NCBI GenBank assembly: GCA_947374865.1
Contig: CANCDR010000005.1
Coordinates: 1 to 64,000 of the forward strand
Direction: 5' to 3'
Length of the DNA stretch: 64,000 bases
Source of the DNA: Oxalobacteraceae bacterium
GTDB lineage: Bacteria > Pseudomonadota > Gammaproteobacteria > Burkholderiales > Burkholderiaceae_D
In this document: in pieces, positions 41,050 to 49,005 of the stretch
Layout: every line of letters begins with the position of its first letter
How positions within the stretch are numbered: position 1 is the first letter of the stretch
Notes under the pieces: model-generated
Databases searched by the model: none
The model's input: only the letters and a program-made list of their open reading frames with translations
Told to the model about the DNA's origin: nothing
Position numbers and translations under genes: made by a program

Positions 41050-41823
41050 TCAGCCTAACTGCAAGGCCTGCAAATCAATTCGTTCGCCGACCAGCCTGAC
41101 CTGCACTGCTCGCTGCATCAGCGCCTTCGGAAAACCTTCATCAAACGTACGGTACACGCCAGCGATCGACACCAGTTCGGGTTCCATACTGGCGGCAAAA
41201 ATACGCGCCTCGGCATTGCCACTGGCGCCGGCGAGTGCCCGGCCGCGCATGGGTGCATACACATGGATGCTGCCATCAGCGATGATCTCGGCACCGTTAT
41301 TGACTGCGGCAGTCAGCACCAGATCGCAGCCTCGGGCATACAGACGCTGACCGGCACGAACCGGGGTATCGACGATCATGGTATTAGCGCTCGCAGACGA
41401 TGCCGGCGGTGTCGCCGGTACTGCAGCTTGGACAACGACTGGCGCTGCGGGCACGATCGTCAGCGCAGCCGGCGGGTTGGTCGCAGTGGCTTCAGCGCGC
41501 GGCTTGGCCACGACGTCGATCGACAAACCATACGCCATGATCACGCCGTGTAAGGCCTCGGAAGCATTGCGTACCGCGACCGGATTAAGACGATAAGAAC
41601 AAAACAGACCGAACAGCGCAGTCCAGTCGACGGGCTTTTCAATATCGAGCGCGCCGACATCAATGACGACGAGTTCATTATCGAAGTAGTCCGATTCGCC
41701 GCCGGTAAGTTCTGCCAATGCCAGATTAAGGGCGACCAGATCGGTGTCATACAAAATAGCCACCACAGCCACCACGGTAGATATTTTGATGTCGATCATT
41801 TTGGATCTTGGGTTTTTTGACAT
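41050..41823 (-). CDS. minC: Septum site-determining protein MinC
   Basis: A 257-residue inhibitor of FtsZ polymerisation. I chose the ATG at 41823 (MSKNPRSKMIDIK) over the longer frame from 41973, since the upstream extension looks non-coding; ATG 41799 is a further option. Neither has a clear Shine-Dalgarno. The N-terminal MinC_N domain (to about 115) is followed by an alanine/proline linker (PPAALTIVPAAPVVVQAAVP) and the C-terminal beta-helix domain (PVRAGQRLYARGCDLVLTAAVNNGAEI, DGSIHVYAPMRGRALAGASGN) that binds MinD. Confidence 0.95.
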   Translation of the reverse strand: MSKNPRSKMIDIKISTVVAVVAILYDTDLVALNLALAELTGGESDYFDNELVVIDVGALDIEKPVDWTALFGLFCSYRLNPVAVRNASEALHGVIMAYGLSIDVVAKPRAEATATNPPAALTIVPAAPVVVQAAVPATPPASSASANTMIVDTPVRAGQRLYARGCDLVLTAAVNNGAEIIADGSIHVYAPMRGRALAGASGNAEARIFAASMEPELVSIAGVYRTFDEGFPKALMQRAVQVRLVGERIDLQALQLG

Positions 41824-42005
41824 AGCTAGGTTGAATAATGACGCTGATCGAATACTGCCCACTGCCCTGCCATCGCGGGCATTACAGCGCGGCCAATTAT
41901 ACCTCTGACAGAGCCCTGTGCCGTGTGATATGGGCATATTTCGGGTATTGTCTGGGGGTGAACATAAAATCAATCAACTCACCCTCTCAGCTTAGAAAGG
42001 CTTCC

Positions 42006-43454
42006 ATGCGTGACCTTCATTTCCCTCAGCACGGCCAGAAAATCAAACGACTCCTCGCCCTCGCCAGTATTTTGAGCTTTAGCGTCTTCGCACAGGAGGC
42101 CTCATCCGGCAATGACGCCACTACCCTGGCCAAGCTGCGTGAGGCCACCATGAGCAGCGATTATGCCTATGCGCGTCTGGCCGATCTGACCGATAAGATT
42201 GGTCCGCGTCTGTCCGGCTCGGCCGGTGCTGCCGCCGCTGTCACGCAGGTCGCCGATGCTTTGCGCGCGTTAGGATTAAAGGTCAGCCTGCAGCCGGTTA
42301 AGGTGCCGCACTGGGTACGCGGACTGGAAACGGCTGAACTGGTGGATTACCCGGGTCGGCCAGCCGGCCTGTCGCAAAAGGTGGTTCTGACTGCCCTGGG
42401 TAGTTCGGCTGCCACGCCGTCTGCCGGACTGACTGCGCCGGTAATCGTGGTGCATAGTTTTGATGAATTGAAGGCCCGCGCAGCAGAAGCCAAGGGCAGC
42501 ATCGTGCTGTTTGATGTGCGCTTTGATCAAGGCTTAGCCGATAGTGGTCATGCTGGTGCAGCCTACGGTCAGGCTGGCATGTATCGCTTTGGCGGCCCAA
42601 AAGTCGCGGCAGAAATGGGGGCTGTGGCGGCCTTGGTGCGCTCGGTCGGTGGCGCTGACTTCCGTATCGCGCATACTGGCGCGACCAGCTTTGGCAACGT
42701 CACACCCATCCCTGCGGCTGCGGTGAGCGCCGAAGACGCCATGCTGATGACGCGACTGTCCGCTCAGGGACCGATCCGCTTACATCTGACCCTGACCCCG
42801 CAAACCCTGCCGGACGCGGATAGTTTTAACGTCATCGCCGATCTGCCTGGTAGTGAAAAGCCGGATGAGATCGTGATCATTTCCGGTCATCTCGATTCCT
42901 GGGATCTGGCACATGGCGCGATCGATGACGGTGCCGGTGTCGCTGCGGCCATGGGTGCGGTGGAAGCAATCAAACGGTCTGGCCTGACGCCCAAGCGCAC
43001 GATCCGTATCGTGGCGTGGATGAATGAAGAGAATGGTCAGCGCGGCGCGCAGGCCTATGAAAAAGCCTTTGCAGGACAAATCAATCAACACGTCGCAGCG
43101 ATTGAAAGCGACATGGGCGCCGGTCGTCCGCTGGGCATTATCGCCGGCGTTCGTCCGGAAGCCGTGCCGCTATTTGCGGCCTTATCCAAAGCCTTGCTCC
43201 CTGTCGGTGCGGCGGGCTTTTTCCGTGAAAATGTAATCGGCAGCGGCGACTTGTCCGGCCTCGAAAAAGCCGGCGTACCCAGCTTTGAACCAAAGGTCGA
43301 TGTGCGGAGCTACTTCCACTATCACCACACCCCAGCTGACACGCTCGATAAGGTGGAGCCCGATAATCTGCGTCGGCAGGTGGCTGTGATGGGTTTGCTG
43401 GCGTGGTACCTGGCGAATATGCCGCAGACACCGGGACGTTCGCTGCAGCCTTAA
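42006..43454 (+). CDS. Exported M28 metallopeptidase, carboxypeptidase Q-like
   Basis: A 482-residue protein. ATG 42006 has GAAAGG 5 bases upstream and gives a signal peptide ending near FAQEA (about residue 28); the in-frame extension from 41838 has no support. A protease-associated (PA) domain occupies about 110-260, inside the M28 peptidase. Zinc-site motifs are ISGHLDSWD near 292-300, GAIDDGAG near 304-311, catalytic NEENG near 339-343, ESDMG near 367, and YFHYHHTPADT near 437-447. These match the plasma glutamate carboxypeptidase/carboxypeptidase Q group, which removes terminal residues from small peptides. It is divergent from minC. Confidence 0.9.
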   Translation: MRDLHFPQHGQKIKRLLALASILSFSVFAQEASSGNDATTLAKLREATMSSDYAYARLADLTDKIGPRLSGSAGAAAAVTQVADALRALGLKVSLQPVKVPHWVRGLETAELVDYPGRPAGLSQKVVLTALGSSAATPSAGLTAPVIVVHSFDELKARAAEAKGSIVLFDVRFDQGLADSGHAGAAYGQAGMYRFGGPKVAAEMGAVAALVRSVGGADFRIAHTGATSFGNVTPIPAAAVSAEDAMLMTRLSAQGPIRLHLTLTPQTLPDADSFNVIADLPGSEKPDEIVIISGHLDSWDLAHGAIDDGAGVAAAMGAVEAIKRSGLTPKRTIRIVAWMNEENGQRGAQAYEKAFAGQINQHVAAIESDMGAGRPLGIIAGVRPEAVPLFAALSKALLPVGAAGFFRENVIGSGDLSGLEKAGVPSFEPKVDVRSYFHYHHTPADTLDKVEPDNLRRQVAVMGLLAWYLANMPQTPGRSLQP

Positions 43455-43511
43455 ATGCGCCAATAAATAGGAGCATTTTGCAATTGAGGAAGTTTATCTA
43501 AATACTCATCC

Positions 43512-43742
43512 TCACTTTAGCAATATGGCCGGATCGAAGTCTGCCGGAATAGCGTCACGACGACTTTTTAACATGCCAAATCCACTCTCGATCACATCGA
43601 CTGGCGAAGCCTTGACGCGCAGTTTGATGTGATCGCATGCTAAAGAAAATTCAATCTTGCTACCTAGTCGGATACCCATCTGCTGTCGAATTTTTTTGGG
43701 AATGGTGATCCGGCCGCTACTACTGACTAAGATAATTTTCAC
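43512..43742 (-). CDS. AbrB/SpoVT-type DNA-binding protein (antitoxin-like), apparently without a toxin
   Basis: A 76-residue protein starting at GTG 43742 with AGGAG 6 bases upstream. Residues 1-45 form a swapped-hairpin AbrB/MazE fold (SSSGRITIPKKIRQQMGIRLGSKIEF). The tail SPVDVIESGFGMLKSRRDAIPADFDPAILL resembles toxin-binding tails of PIN-partnered antitoxins. The usual toxin gene would follow directly, but only 57 bases separate this stop from the convergent M28 gene. It is therefore an orphan antitoxin or a stand-alone regulator. Confidence 0.8.
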   Translation of the reverse strand: MKIILVSSSGRITIPKKIRQQMGIRLGSKIEFSLACDHIKLRVKASPVDVIESGFGMLKSRRDAIPADFDPAILLK

Positions 43743-43834
43743 AATTAACTCCTAGCTTTGGGTTAGGTATTACTCACAAATATTAACGATGCCAGCTTTA
43801 CGTTTCCATTCCAAGATTAACGCATCAAGATGGC

Positions 43835-45535
43835 TTATGGCTGACCGACCGACATCCGCGCCGGCAGACTTTCGTTACCGAAGCGGTCGATAGCTGTCAC
43901 GGAAATCAGGCGCGATTTGGTGCACTGTGCGACGTCAATGAAGGGTACTTCGGCAAGCACGATTGGCTGACGGGTAAAGGTCCATTGCGTGCCGCAGCGG
44001 GTCCAGATGGCGTACTGGGTGATGGCTTTGCCTGCGCCCGGCGCAAGGGTGAGTTGGGTGAACTTGCCGTCGCGCGTTTGCAAACGGATCTGCGGCGATG
44101 GCGGTGGGGTGGCGTCCAGCCAGGGCATGGCCGGGATCAGCGCGGGGGTAGCGTATTGGGCTTGCGTGAGCGTGCTGGCAATGCCTTCCCTGTTCTGCCG
44201 TAATGCCGCGATACTGAAATGAACATGGCCGCTGGCCTGCACGCCGCGGCTTCGCACTACATCAATCTGGCTAACGATTTCAGCGACCGAAAAAGCGCGC
44301 GCCGAACCATCGCCGATGCGACTGGTGTAGAGACCGGGCCACAGTGCGCGACCCTGCGTATTTTGCGTGACCCAGTAATCTAGCAGTACCGGAAATGCCT
44401 GACCGGCTTGCTCGATCGACCAGTACAGCTGCGGCGTAAAGTAATCAAGCCAGCCCTTGTTGAACCACAGCTCGGCATCGGCATACAGTTTGTCGTATTG
44501 CGAAAACCCGCTGATGCCAAGCGGGCGTAGTGCCGGACGCGGCAGGCCAAAGGGACTGATGCCGACCTTGACCCACGCCTTCTGCCGATGCACTTCGGTA
44601 TAGATGCGCTCAATTAAGCTATTGACGTTTTGCCGCCGCCAGTCGGCCCGACTCAGTGCGCCACCAGTGGCCAGATAGCGGTTCCACGATGGTGTATCGG
44701 GAAAATCAAGTTCCGGTCGCGCGGCCGACTGCGACAGGCCATTGTCGGCCAGCGCCGGATTGGCATCAGCCGGAATCGGATACGGATAAAAATAATCATC
44801 GATATGCACGCCATCGACATCGTAACGACGCACCACGTCAAGCATCACATCCAGCGTCTGCTGCACAGCCGCAGGCTCCCCCGGATCCATCCAGAGAAAT
44901 TTGCCGTATTGTTTGACCACTTCCGGCAGGCGATTGGCGATGTGCGATTTGGCCAGCGCTGACTTGGCCAGCGAATGCCGTGCGCGATAGGGATTGAACC
45001 AGGCGTGCAGCTCGAGTCCTCTTTTGTGCGCGCCATCGATCCAGGTCTGCAAAGGATCGTAGAGCGGCTCCGGCGCCCTGCCCTGCTCACCGGTCAGATA
45101 CTCGCTCCAAGGCTCCAGCGCGGAAGGATAGATGGCATCGGCGCCAGGGCGCACCTGCAGGATGATCGCGTTGAGCTGCAGGGCCACGGCCTGATCGAGC
45201 GTGGCGTCGATTTCGGCTTTTTGCTGCGCCACGCTCAAGTCGGCGCGGCTCGGCCAGTCGATATTGGCGACCGTCGACACCCAGGCTGCGCGAAATTCTC
45301 GCGGTGCTGCAGGCGGATTTTCTGCGGCGGTGTCGGGTGCTGGTGCTGACACTGGCGGCGCTGTCGATGACGGCAATGCATCTGCCTTGGTTTCAGACTG
45401 TGTGGTCGTATCCACCATCGGCCGAACGATTGGCTGCTGCGGCGCGCAGGCAAATAAAAGTCCCGCGCACAGGCAATACAGTACACCGCGCTTGATCTGC
45501 AAAATAGTCACCTGATGACCTGAAATGATATGCAT
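43835..45535 (-). CDS. GHL10-type (YngK-like) glycoside hydrolase lipoprotein
   Basis: A 566-residue protein. ATG 45535 lies 11 bases past the nagX stop and gives a lipoprotein signal with Cys30 (CAGLLFAC). After a proline-rich linker, residues about 70-400 are a (beta/alpha)8 domain of the GHL10/DUF187 family: FRAAWVSTVANIDWPS, LQLNAIILQVRPGADAIYPS, LELHAWFNPYR, DVDGVHIDDYFYPYP, WVKVGISPFG and DYFTPQLYWS. Acidic residues in DGVHIDDYF are likely in the active site. A beta-sandwich tail follows. YngK-like enzymes act on glycans of uncertain nature. Next to murQ, ampG and nagX, action on peptidoglycan glycan strands is a reasonable inference. Confidence 0.88.
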   Translation of the reverse strand: MHIISGHQVTILQIKRGVLYCLCAGLLFACAPQQPIVRPMVDTTTQSETKADALPSSTAPPVSAPAPDTAAENPPAAPREFRAAWVSTVANIDWPSRADLSVAQQKAEIDATLDQAVALQLNAIILQVRPGADAIYPSALEPWSEYLTGEQGRAPEPLYDPLQTWIDGAHKRGLELHAWFNPYRARHSLAKSALAKSHIANRLPEVVKQYGKFLWMDPGEPAAVQQTLDVMLDVVRRYDVDGVHIDDYFYPYPIPADANPALADNGLSQSAARPELDFPDTPSWNRYLATGGALSRADWRRQNVNSLIERIYTEVHRQKAWVKVGISPFGLPRPALRPLGISGFSQYDKLYADAELWFNKGWLDYFTPQLYWSIEQAGQAFPVLLDYWVTQNTQGRALWPGLYTSRIGDGSARAFSVAEIVSQIDVVRSRGVQASGHVHFSIAALRQNREGIASTLTQAQYATPALIPAMPWLDATPPPSPQIRLQTRDGKFTQLTLAPGAGKAITQYAIWTRCGTQWTFTRQPIVLAEVPFIDVAQCTKSRLISVTAIDRFGNESLPARMSVGQP

Positions 45536-45546
45536 CGCCGCCCCCG

Positions 45547-46704
45547 TCAGACTTTGACAAACCATTGTTTGCGCCACATCACCCAAGCAACGATCAACAT
45601 GCAGCCATTAAACAGCAAGGCAAATAAAAGTGAGCTGCCGGTCGCCGACAAAGGCATCGCCTGCAATGGCGCATAGAGCCAGCTCTTGAGTGAAATCAGC
45701 GTGCCATCTTGTGCGGGAATTTTAACAAACCCAAGCAGTTTGGCCACCAGTCCGGAAAAGGCAAAGATGAATAAGGCGTTCATGCCATACATGATGCACG
45801 GCTTTGCCAGCGTTTTGGCCTTGGCACGCAAAGACGGTAGATCGACGGCATCGAGGAACCAATAAAATACCGCAAATAGGATCAAGGCCCAGCCACTCAT
45901 GAAGACGGCATAGGAGGGCGTCCACAGGCTCTTATTAATCGGCATAAAACTCGCATCGGCCATCGCCCCTAGCCACAGGAAAAGTAATCCGGCCAGCAGC
46001 ATCCAGACTGTTTTTTCGATCGGCGGCGTGCGGGTTAAGAGCCAGCGACCGGTCAACACACCAAACAGCTGCGTACACAGCGCCGGCACAGTAGAAAACA
46101 AGCCTTCCGGATCCCAGGTTTTGGATTGCGACCACATGTGCCCACTCAAAAAAATCCGATCGATGGCTGAGCCAATGTCCGCACCCGGCTCAAGCAGACC
46201 GACGTGCCAAAAGCCGTATTGATCCGGCACGGCCACCCCCAGCATGAGCACGCTCGTCAATGTGAGTAGCCCGACGATCCACCAGCACTGGGCGCGCCAG
46301 CTGCAATACAACACGATCGGCGCGGCCAGCATGGTGCACAGGGCGATGCGTTGCAAGACGCCGGGTATGCGCAGGGTCGCCAAGTTAAAGGAAGGGATCA
46401 GATTTAGGCTTAGTCCGATGAGAAAAATAACCAGCGCACGTTTTAAGAGCTGCATCAGCAAAGTTGACTTATCGGCGCCCTGCTGCGCTCGCTGTCCGAT
46501 CGAGAAATTCATCGACACGCCGCAGATAAATAAGAAGAAAGGAAAAATCCAGTCGGTGAAGGTCCAGCCATGCCACTTCGCGTGGGCCAGTGGCGCATAC
46601 AGATGATTCCAGTCGCCCGGATTATTCACCAGCACCATCGCCGCGATGGTAAAACCGCGAAAAGCATCCAGCGAAGTCAGACGCAGCGACAGTGGTGTAC
46701 TCAT
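45547..46704 (-). CDS. nagX: NagX-like integral membrane acyltransferase (HGSNAT/DUF5009 family)
   Basis: A 385-residue membrane protein with about 10 predicted transmembrane segments. The N-terminus SLDAFRGFTIAAMVLVNNPG and WHGWTFTDWIFPFFLFICGVSM are hallmarks of the COG4299 family related to heparan-alpha-glucosaminide N-acetyltransferase. In Xanthomonas and other proteobacteria nagX belongs to N-acetylglucosamine regulons; an amino-sugar acetyltransferase role is likely but not proven. Its ATG overlaps the ampG stop by 4 bases. Confidence 0.85.
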   Translation of the reverse strand: MSTPLSLRLTSLDAFRGFTIAAMVLVNNPGDWNHLYAPLAHAKWHGWTFTDWIFPFFLFICGVSMNFSIGQRAQQGADKSTLLMQLLKRALVIFLIGLSLNLIPSFNLATLRIPGVLQRIALCTMLAAPIVLYCSWRAQCWWIVGLLTLTSVLMLGVAVPDQYGFWHVGLLEPGADIGSAIDRIFLSGHMWSQSKTWDPEGLFSTVPALCTQLFGVLTGRWLLTRTPPIEKTVWMLLAGLLFLWLGAMADASFMPINKSLWTPSYAVFMSGWALILFAVFYWFLDAVDLPSLRAKAKTLAKPCIMYGMNALFIFAFSGLVAKLLGFVKIPAQDGTLISLKSWLYAPLQAMPLSATGSSLLFALLFNGCMLIVAWVMWRKQWFVKV

Positions 46705-48005
46705 GCGGCCTCAAGCTCGACATCCGACGCAGATTTTTTACCGAATTCCGCATCGATTTTTAATAAACTGGCAATCCAGAATGAGGGAATAGTCGCGATA
46801 CACACCCAGACAAAGAAATGCTGGTAGCCGAGCTGCGACTGGATCCAGCCGCTGGCCATCCCGGGTAACATCATCCCCAGCGCCATGAAGCCGGTGCAGA
46901 TCGCGTAGTGGGCTGTTTTGTTTTCGCCTTCGGAAACCATGATCATGTACAGTAAATAGGCGGCGAAACCAAAGCCGTAGCCGAACTGTTCTGCGGCAAT
47001 CGTCGCACCGATCAGATATAAATTAGTCGGCAAGACAGTTGATAAATAGACGAATACCAAATCCGGCACATGCACCGACAGCACCATAATCCACAACATG
47101 CGCCGCAGGCCAAATTTGGCGATCATGGCGCCGCCCAGAAGTCCGCCCAGCGTCAAGGCGAGAATGCCGATGGTGCCGTAGACGATGCCGACTTCGGCAG
47201 TGCTCATACCCAGACCGCCCTTGGTCAGCGGATCGAGCATGAAAGGCGTGGCCAGCTTGAGTAGCTGTGCCTCACCCAGTCGATAAGTGAGTAAAAAACC
47301 GAGCACGAGCAGGATGTCGGGCTTATTAAAAAACGCCTTGAAGGTGGCGAAAAAATCCTGCGCCACATCGTTGGTATGGCGGATCGCGTGATCGCTCGTC
47401 GGACGCGGCAGAATGAAAAAGTGATAAACGCCGAGCGCGACAAACAAAGCCGCCAACACAAACAGAACGATCGACCAGGCCAAGGCCGGATTGCCCGAAA
47501 TTTCTGTCAGCCGGCCGGCCAGAAACACCAGCCCGCCCTGACCGGCGATCATCGCCAGTCGATAAAAAGTACTGCGTACGCCGACTAGCGCGGCCTGCTC
47601 ATGCTGCGGCAAGGCCAACATATAAAATCCGTCCGCCGCAATATCATGCGTGGCCGAACTAAAGGCCAGCAGCCAGAACACCGCCAGCGTGATCTGAAAA
47701 AAAGCCGGCAGCTGAATCGTCAGCGCGACCAAGGCCAGGGACGCGCCGATCAGACACTGCAGCACGACGATCCACAGACGCTTGGTATGAAACATGTCGA
47801 CCAGCGGCGACCAGAGCGGCTTGATTACCCACGGCAGATATAACCAGCTCGTGTAAAGAGCGATATCGGTGTTGGAGACATTGAGATTTTTGTACATGAT
47901 GACCGACAGCGTCATCACTACTACGTACGGAATACCCTGCCCGAAATAAAGTGAGGGCACCCACCACCACACACCTTTGCCGCGCATCTGGGTTGAGGCA
48001 TTCAT
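46701..48005 (-). CDS. ampG: AmpG-like muropeptide permease (MFS)
   Basis: A 434-residue major facilitator protein with about 12 transmembrane segments. The N-terminus WWWVPSLYFGQGIPYVVV and the cytoplasmic-loop pattern LPWVIKPLWSPLVDMFHTKR fit the AmpG/acetyl-CoA transporter branch, as does SSATHDIAADGFYM. AmpG imports GlcNAc-anhydroMurNAc peptides. The position 3 bases after murQ and overlapping nagX supports a role in muropeptide or amino-sugar import. A GlcNAc or MurNAc monosaccharide carrier of the same clade cannot be excluded. Confidence 0.85.
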   Translation of the reverse strand: MNASTQMRGKGVWWWVPSLYFGQGIPYVVVMTLSVIMYKNLNVSNTDIALYTSWLYLPWVIKPLWSPLVDMFHTKRLWIVVLQCLIGASLALVALTIQLPAFFQITLAVFWLLAFSSATHDIAADGFYMLALPQHEQAALVGVRSTFYRLAMIAGQGGLVFLAGRLTEISGNPALAWSIVLFVLAALFVALGVYHFFILPRPTSDHAIRHTNDVAQDFFATFKAFFNKPDILLVLGFLLTYRLGEAQLLKLATPFMLDPLTKGGLGMSTAEVGIVYGTIGILALTLGGLLGGAMIAKFGLRRMLWIMVLSVHVPDLVFVYLSTVLPTNLYLIGATIAAEQFGYGFGFAAYLLYMIMVSEGENKTAHYAICTGFMALGMMLPGMASGWIQSQLGYQHFFVWVCIATIPSFWIASLLKIDAEFGKKSASDVELEAA

Positions 48006-48008
48006 CGT

Positions 48009-48890
48009 TTATTTTTCCAAGGCAGCGCGCACGCTGCCATTCGTTGCGGCCAGCAGGGATTGCGCCGTCGTGGCATTGACTTTTTTGCGCAGCATGATGA
48101 TCGCCGCCTTGACATGAAAATCGCATTCTTGCAGGGCGCTGCGGGCGGAAGCTTCATCGACGCCGCAGGCCAGCATGGTCAGATTCACGGTGCGGCGAAT
48201 TAGCTTGGCGTTGGTGGCTTTGAGGTCGACCATCAGATTGCCATACACTTTATTGAGCCGCACCATGAGCGCACTGGAAAAAGTATTAAGCACGATCTTT
48301 TGCGCGGTGCCGGCCTTTAAGCGCGTGCTGCCGGAAATGACTTCTGCGCCGGTATCGAGGGTGATGCCCAGTTCGGCTTGCGCGGCGACTGGTGCATCGA
48401 CATTATTGGCCAAACCAATGGTCAAAGCGCCAGTTTTGCGCGCCGCTTCAATCGCGCCCAAAACGTAGGGGGTTGAACCGGAGGCGGCAATACATAACAC
48501 CACGTCGTTCGGACCGGCGTTGAGCGCATTGATGTCGGCCGCGCCTTGTTCGCGGCTGTCTTCGGCCCCTTCGACGGCTTCGAACATGGCGCCGCGACCA
48601 CCGGCCAACAGGCCAATGGCGCGCTCCTTGGGCCAGGAAAAGGTCGGGTACAGCTCCACACTATCGAGCACGCCCAGTCGCCCGGAAGTGCCAGCGCCGG
48701 CATAGATGAGTCGTCCACCAGCGGCAATCCGGCCGACCGCTGCGTCGACTGCTGCGGCGATTTGCCCGCTCGCTGCGCGCGCAGCCTGCACTGCCTGCTG
48801 TTGGTCGTCGATGAAGGCATTCACCAGATCGGCCGTCGCGTACAAATCCAGTTCGGTGTGCTGCAGGCTGGGGGTTTCAGTTTTTAACAA
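48009..48890 (-). CDS. murQ: N-acetylmuramic acid 6-phosphate etherase MurQ
   Basis: A 293-residue cytoplasmic SIS-domain lyase that removes D-lactate from MurNAc-6-phosphate to give GlcNAc-6-phosphate. The start is TTG at 48890 with GGAG 6 bases upstream; no ATG is available near. Motifs seen are GRLIYAGAGTSGRLGVLDSVE (sugar-phosphate site) near 57-77, SREQGAADI with conserved acidic residues, CIAASGSTPYVLGA, and the MurQ signature EVISGSTRLKAGTAQK near 194. The C-terminal helical domain is complete. It is part of the cell-wall recycling run with the ampG-like gene. Confidence 0.97.
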   Translation of the reverse strand: MLKTETPSLQHTELDLYATADLVNAFIDDQQQAVQAARAASGQIAAAVDAAVGRIAAGGRLIYAGAGTSGRLGVLDSVELYPTFSWPKERAIGLLAGGRGAMFEAVEGAEDSREQGAADINALNAGPNDVVLCIAASGSTPYVLGAIEAARKTGALTIGLANNVDAPVAAQAELGITLDTGAEVISGSTRLKAGTAQKIVLNTFSSALMVRLNKVYGNLMVDLKATNAKLIRRTVNLTMLACGVDEASARSALQECDFHVKAAIIMLRKKVNATTAQSLLAATNGSVRAALEK

Positions 48891-49005
48891 TTCAAACTCC
48901 GGTGAATGCGCAGATCAGCGATATGAGTGATATCGGCGCCGACGATAGTGTAATGCCAAACGGTCATCATAGCTTTTACCAGCAGCAGAAAGCCATGGCG
49001 GATCT

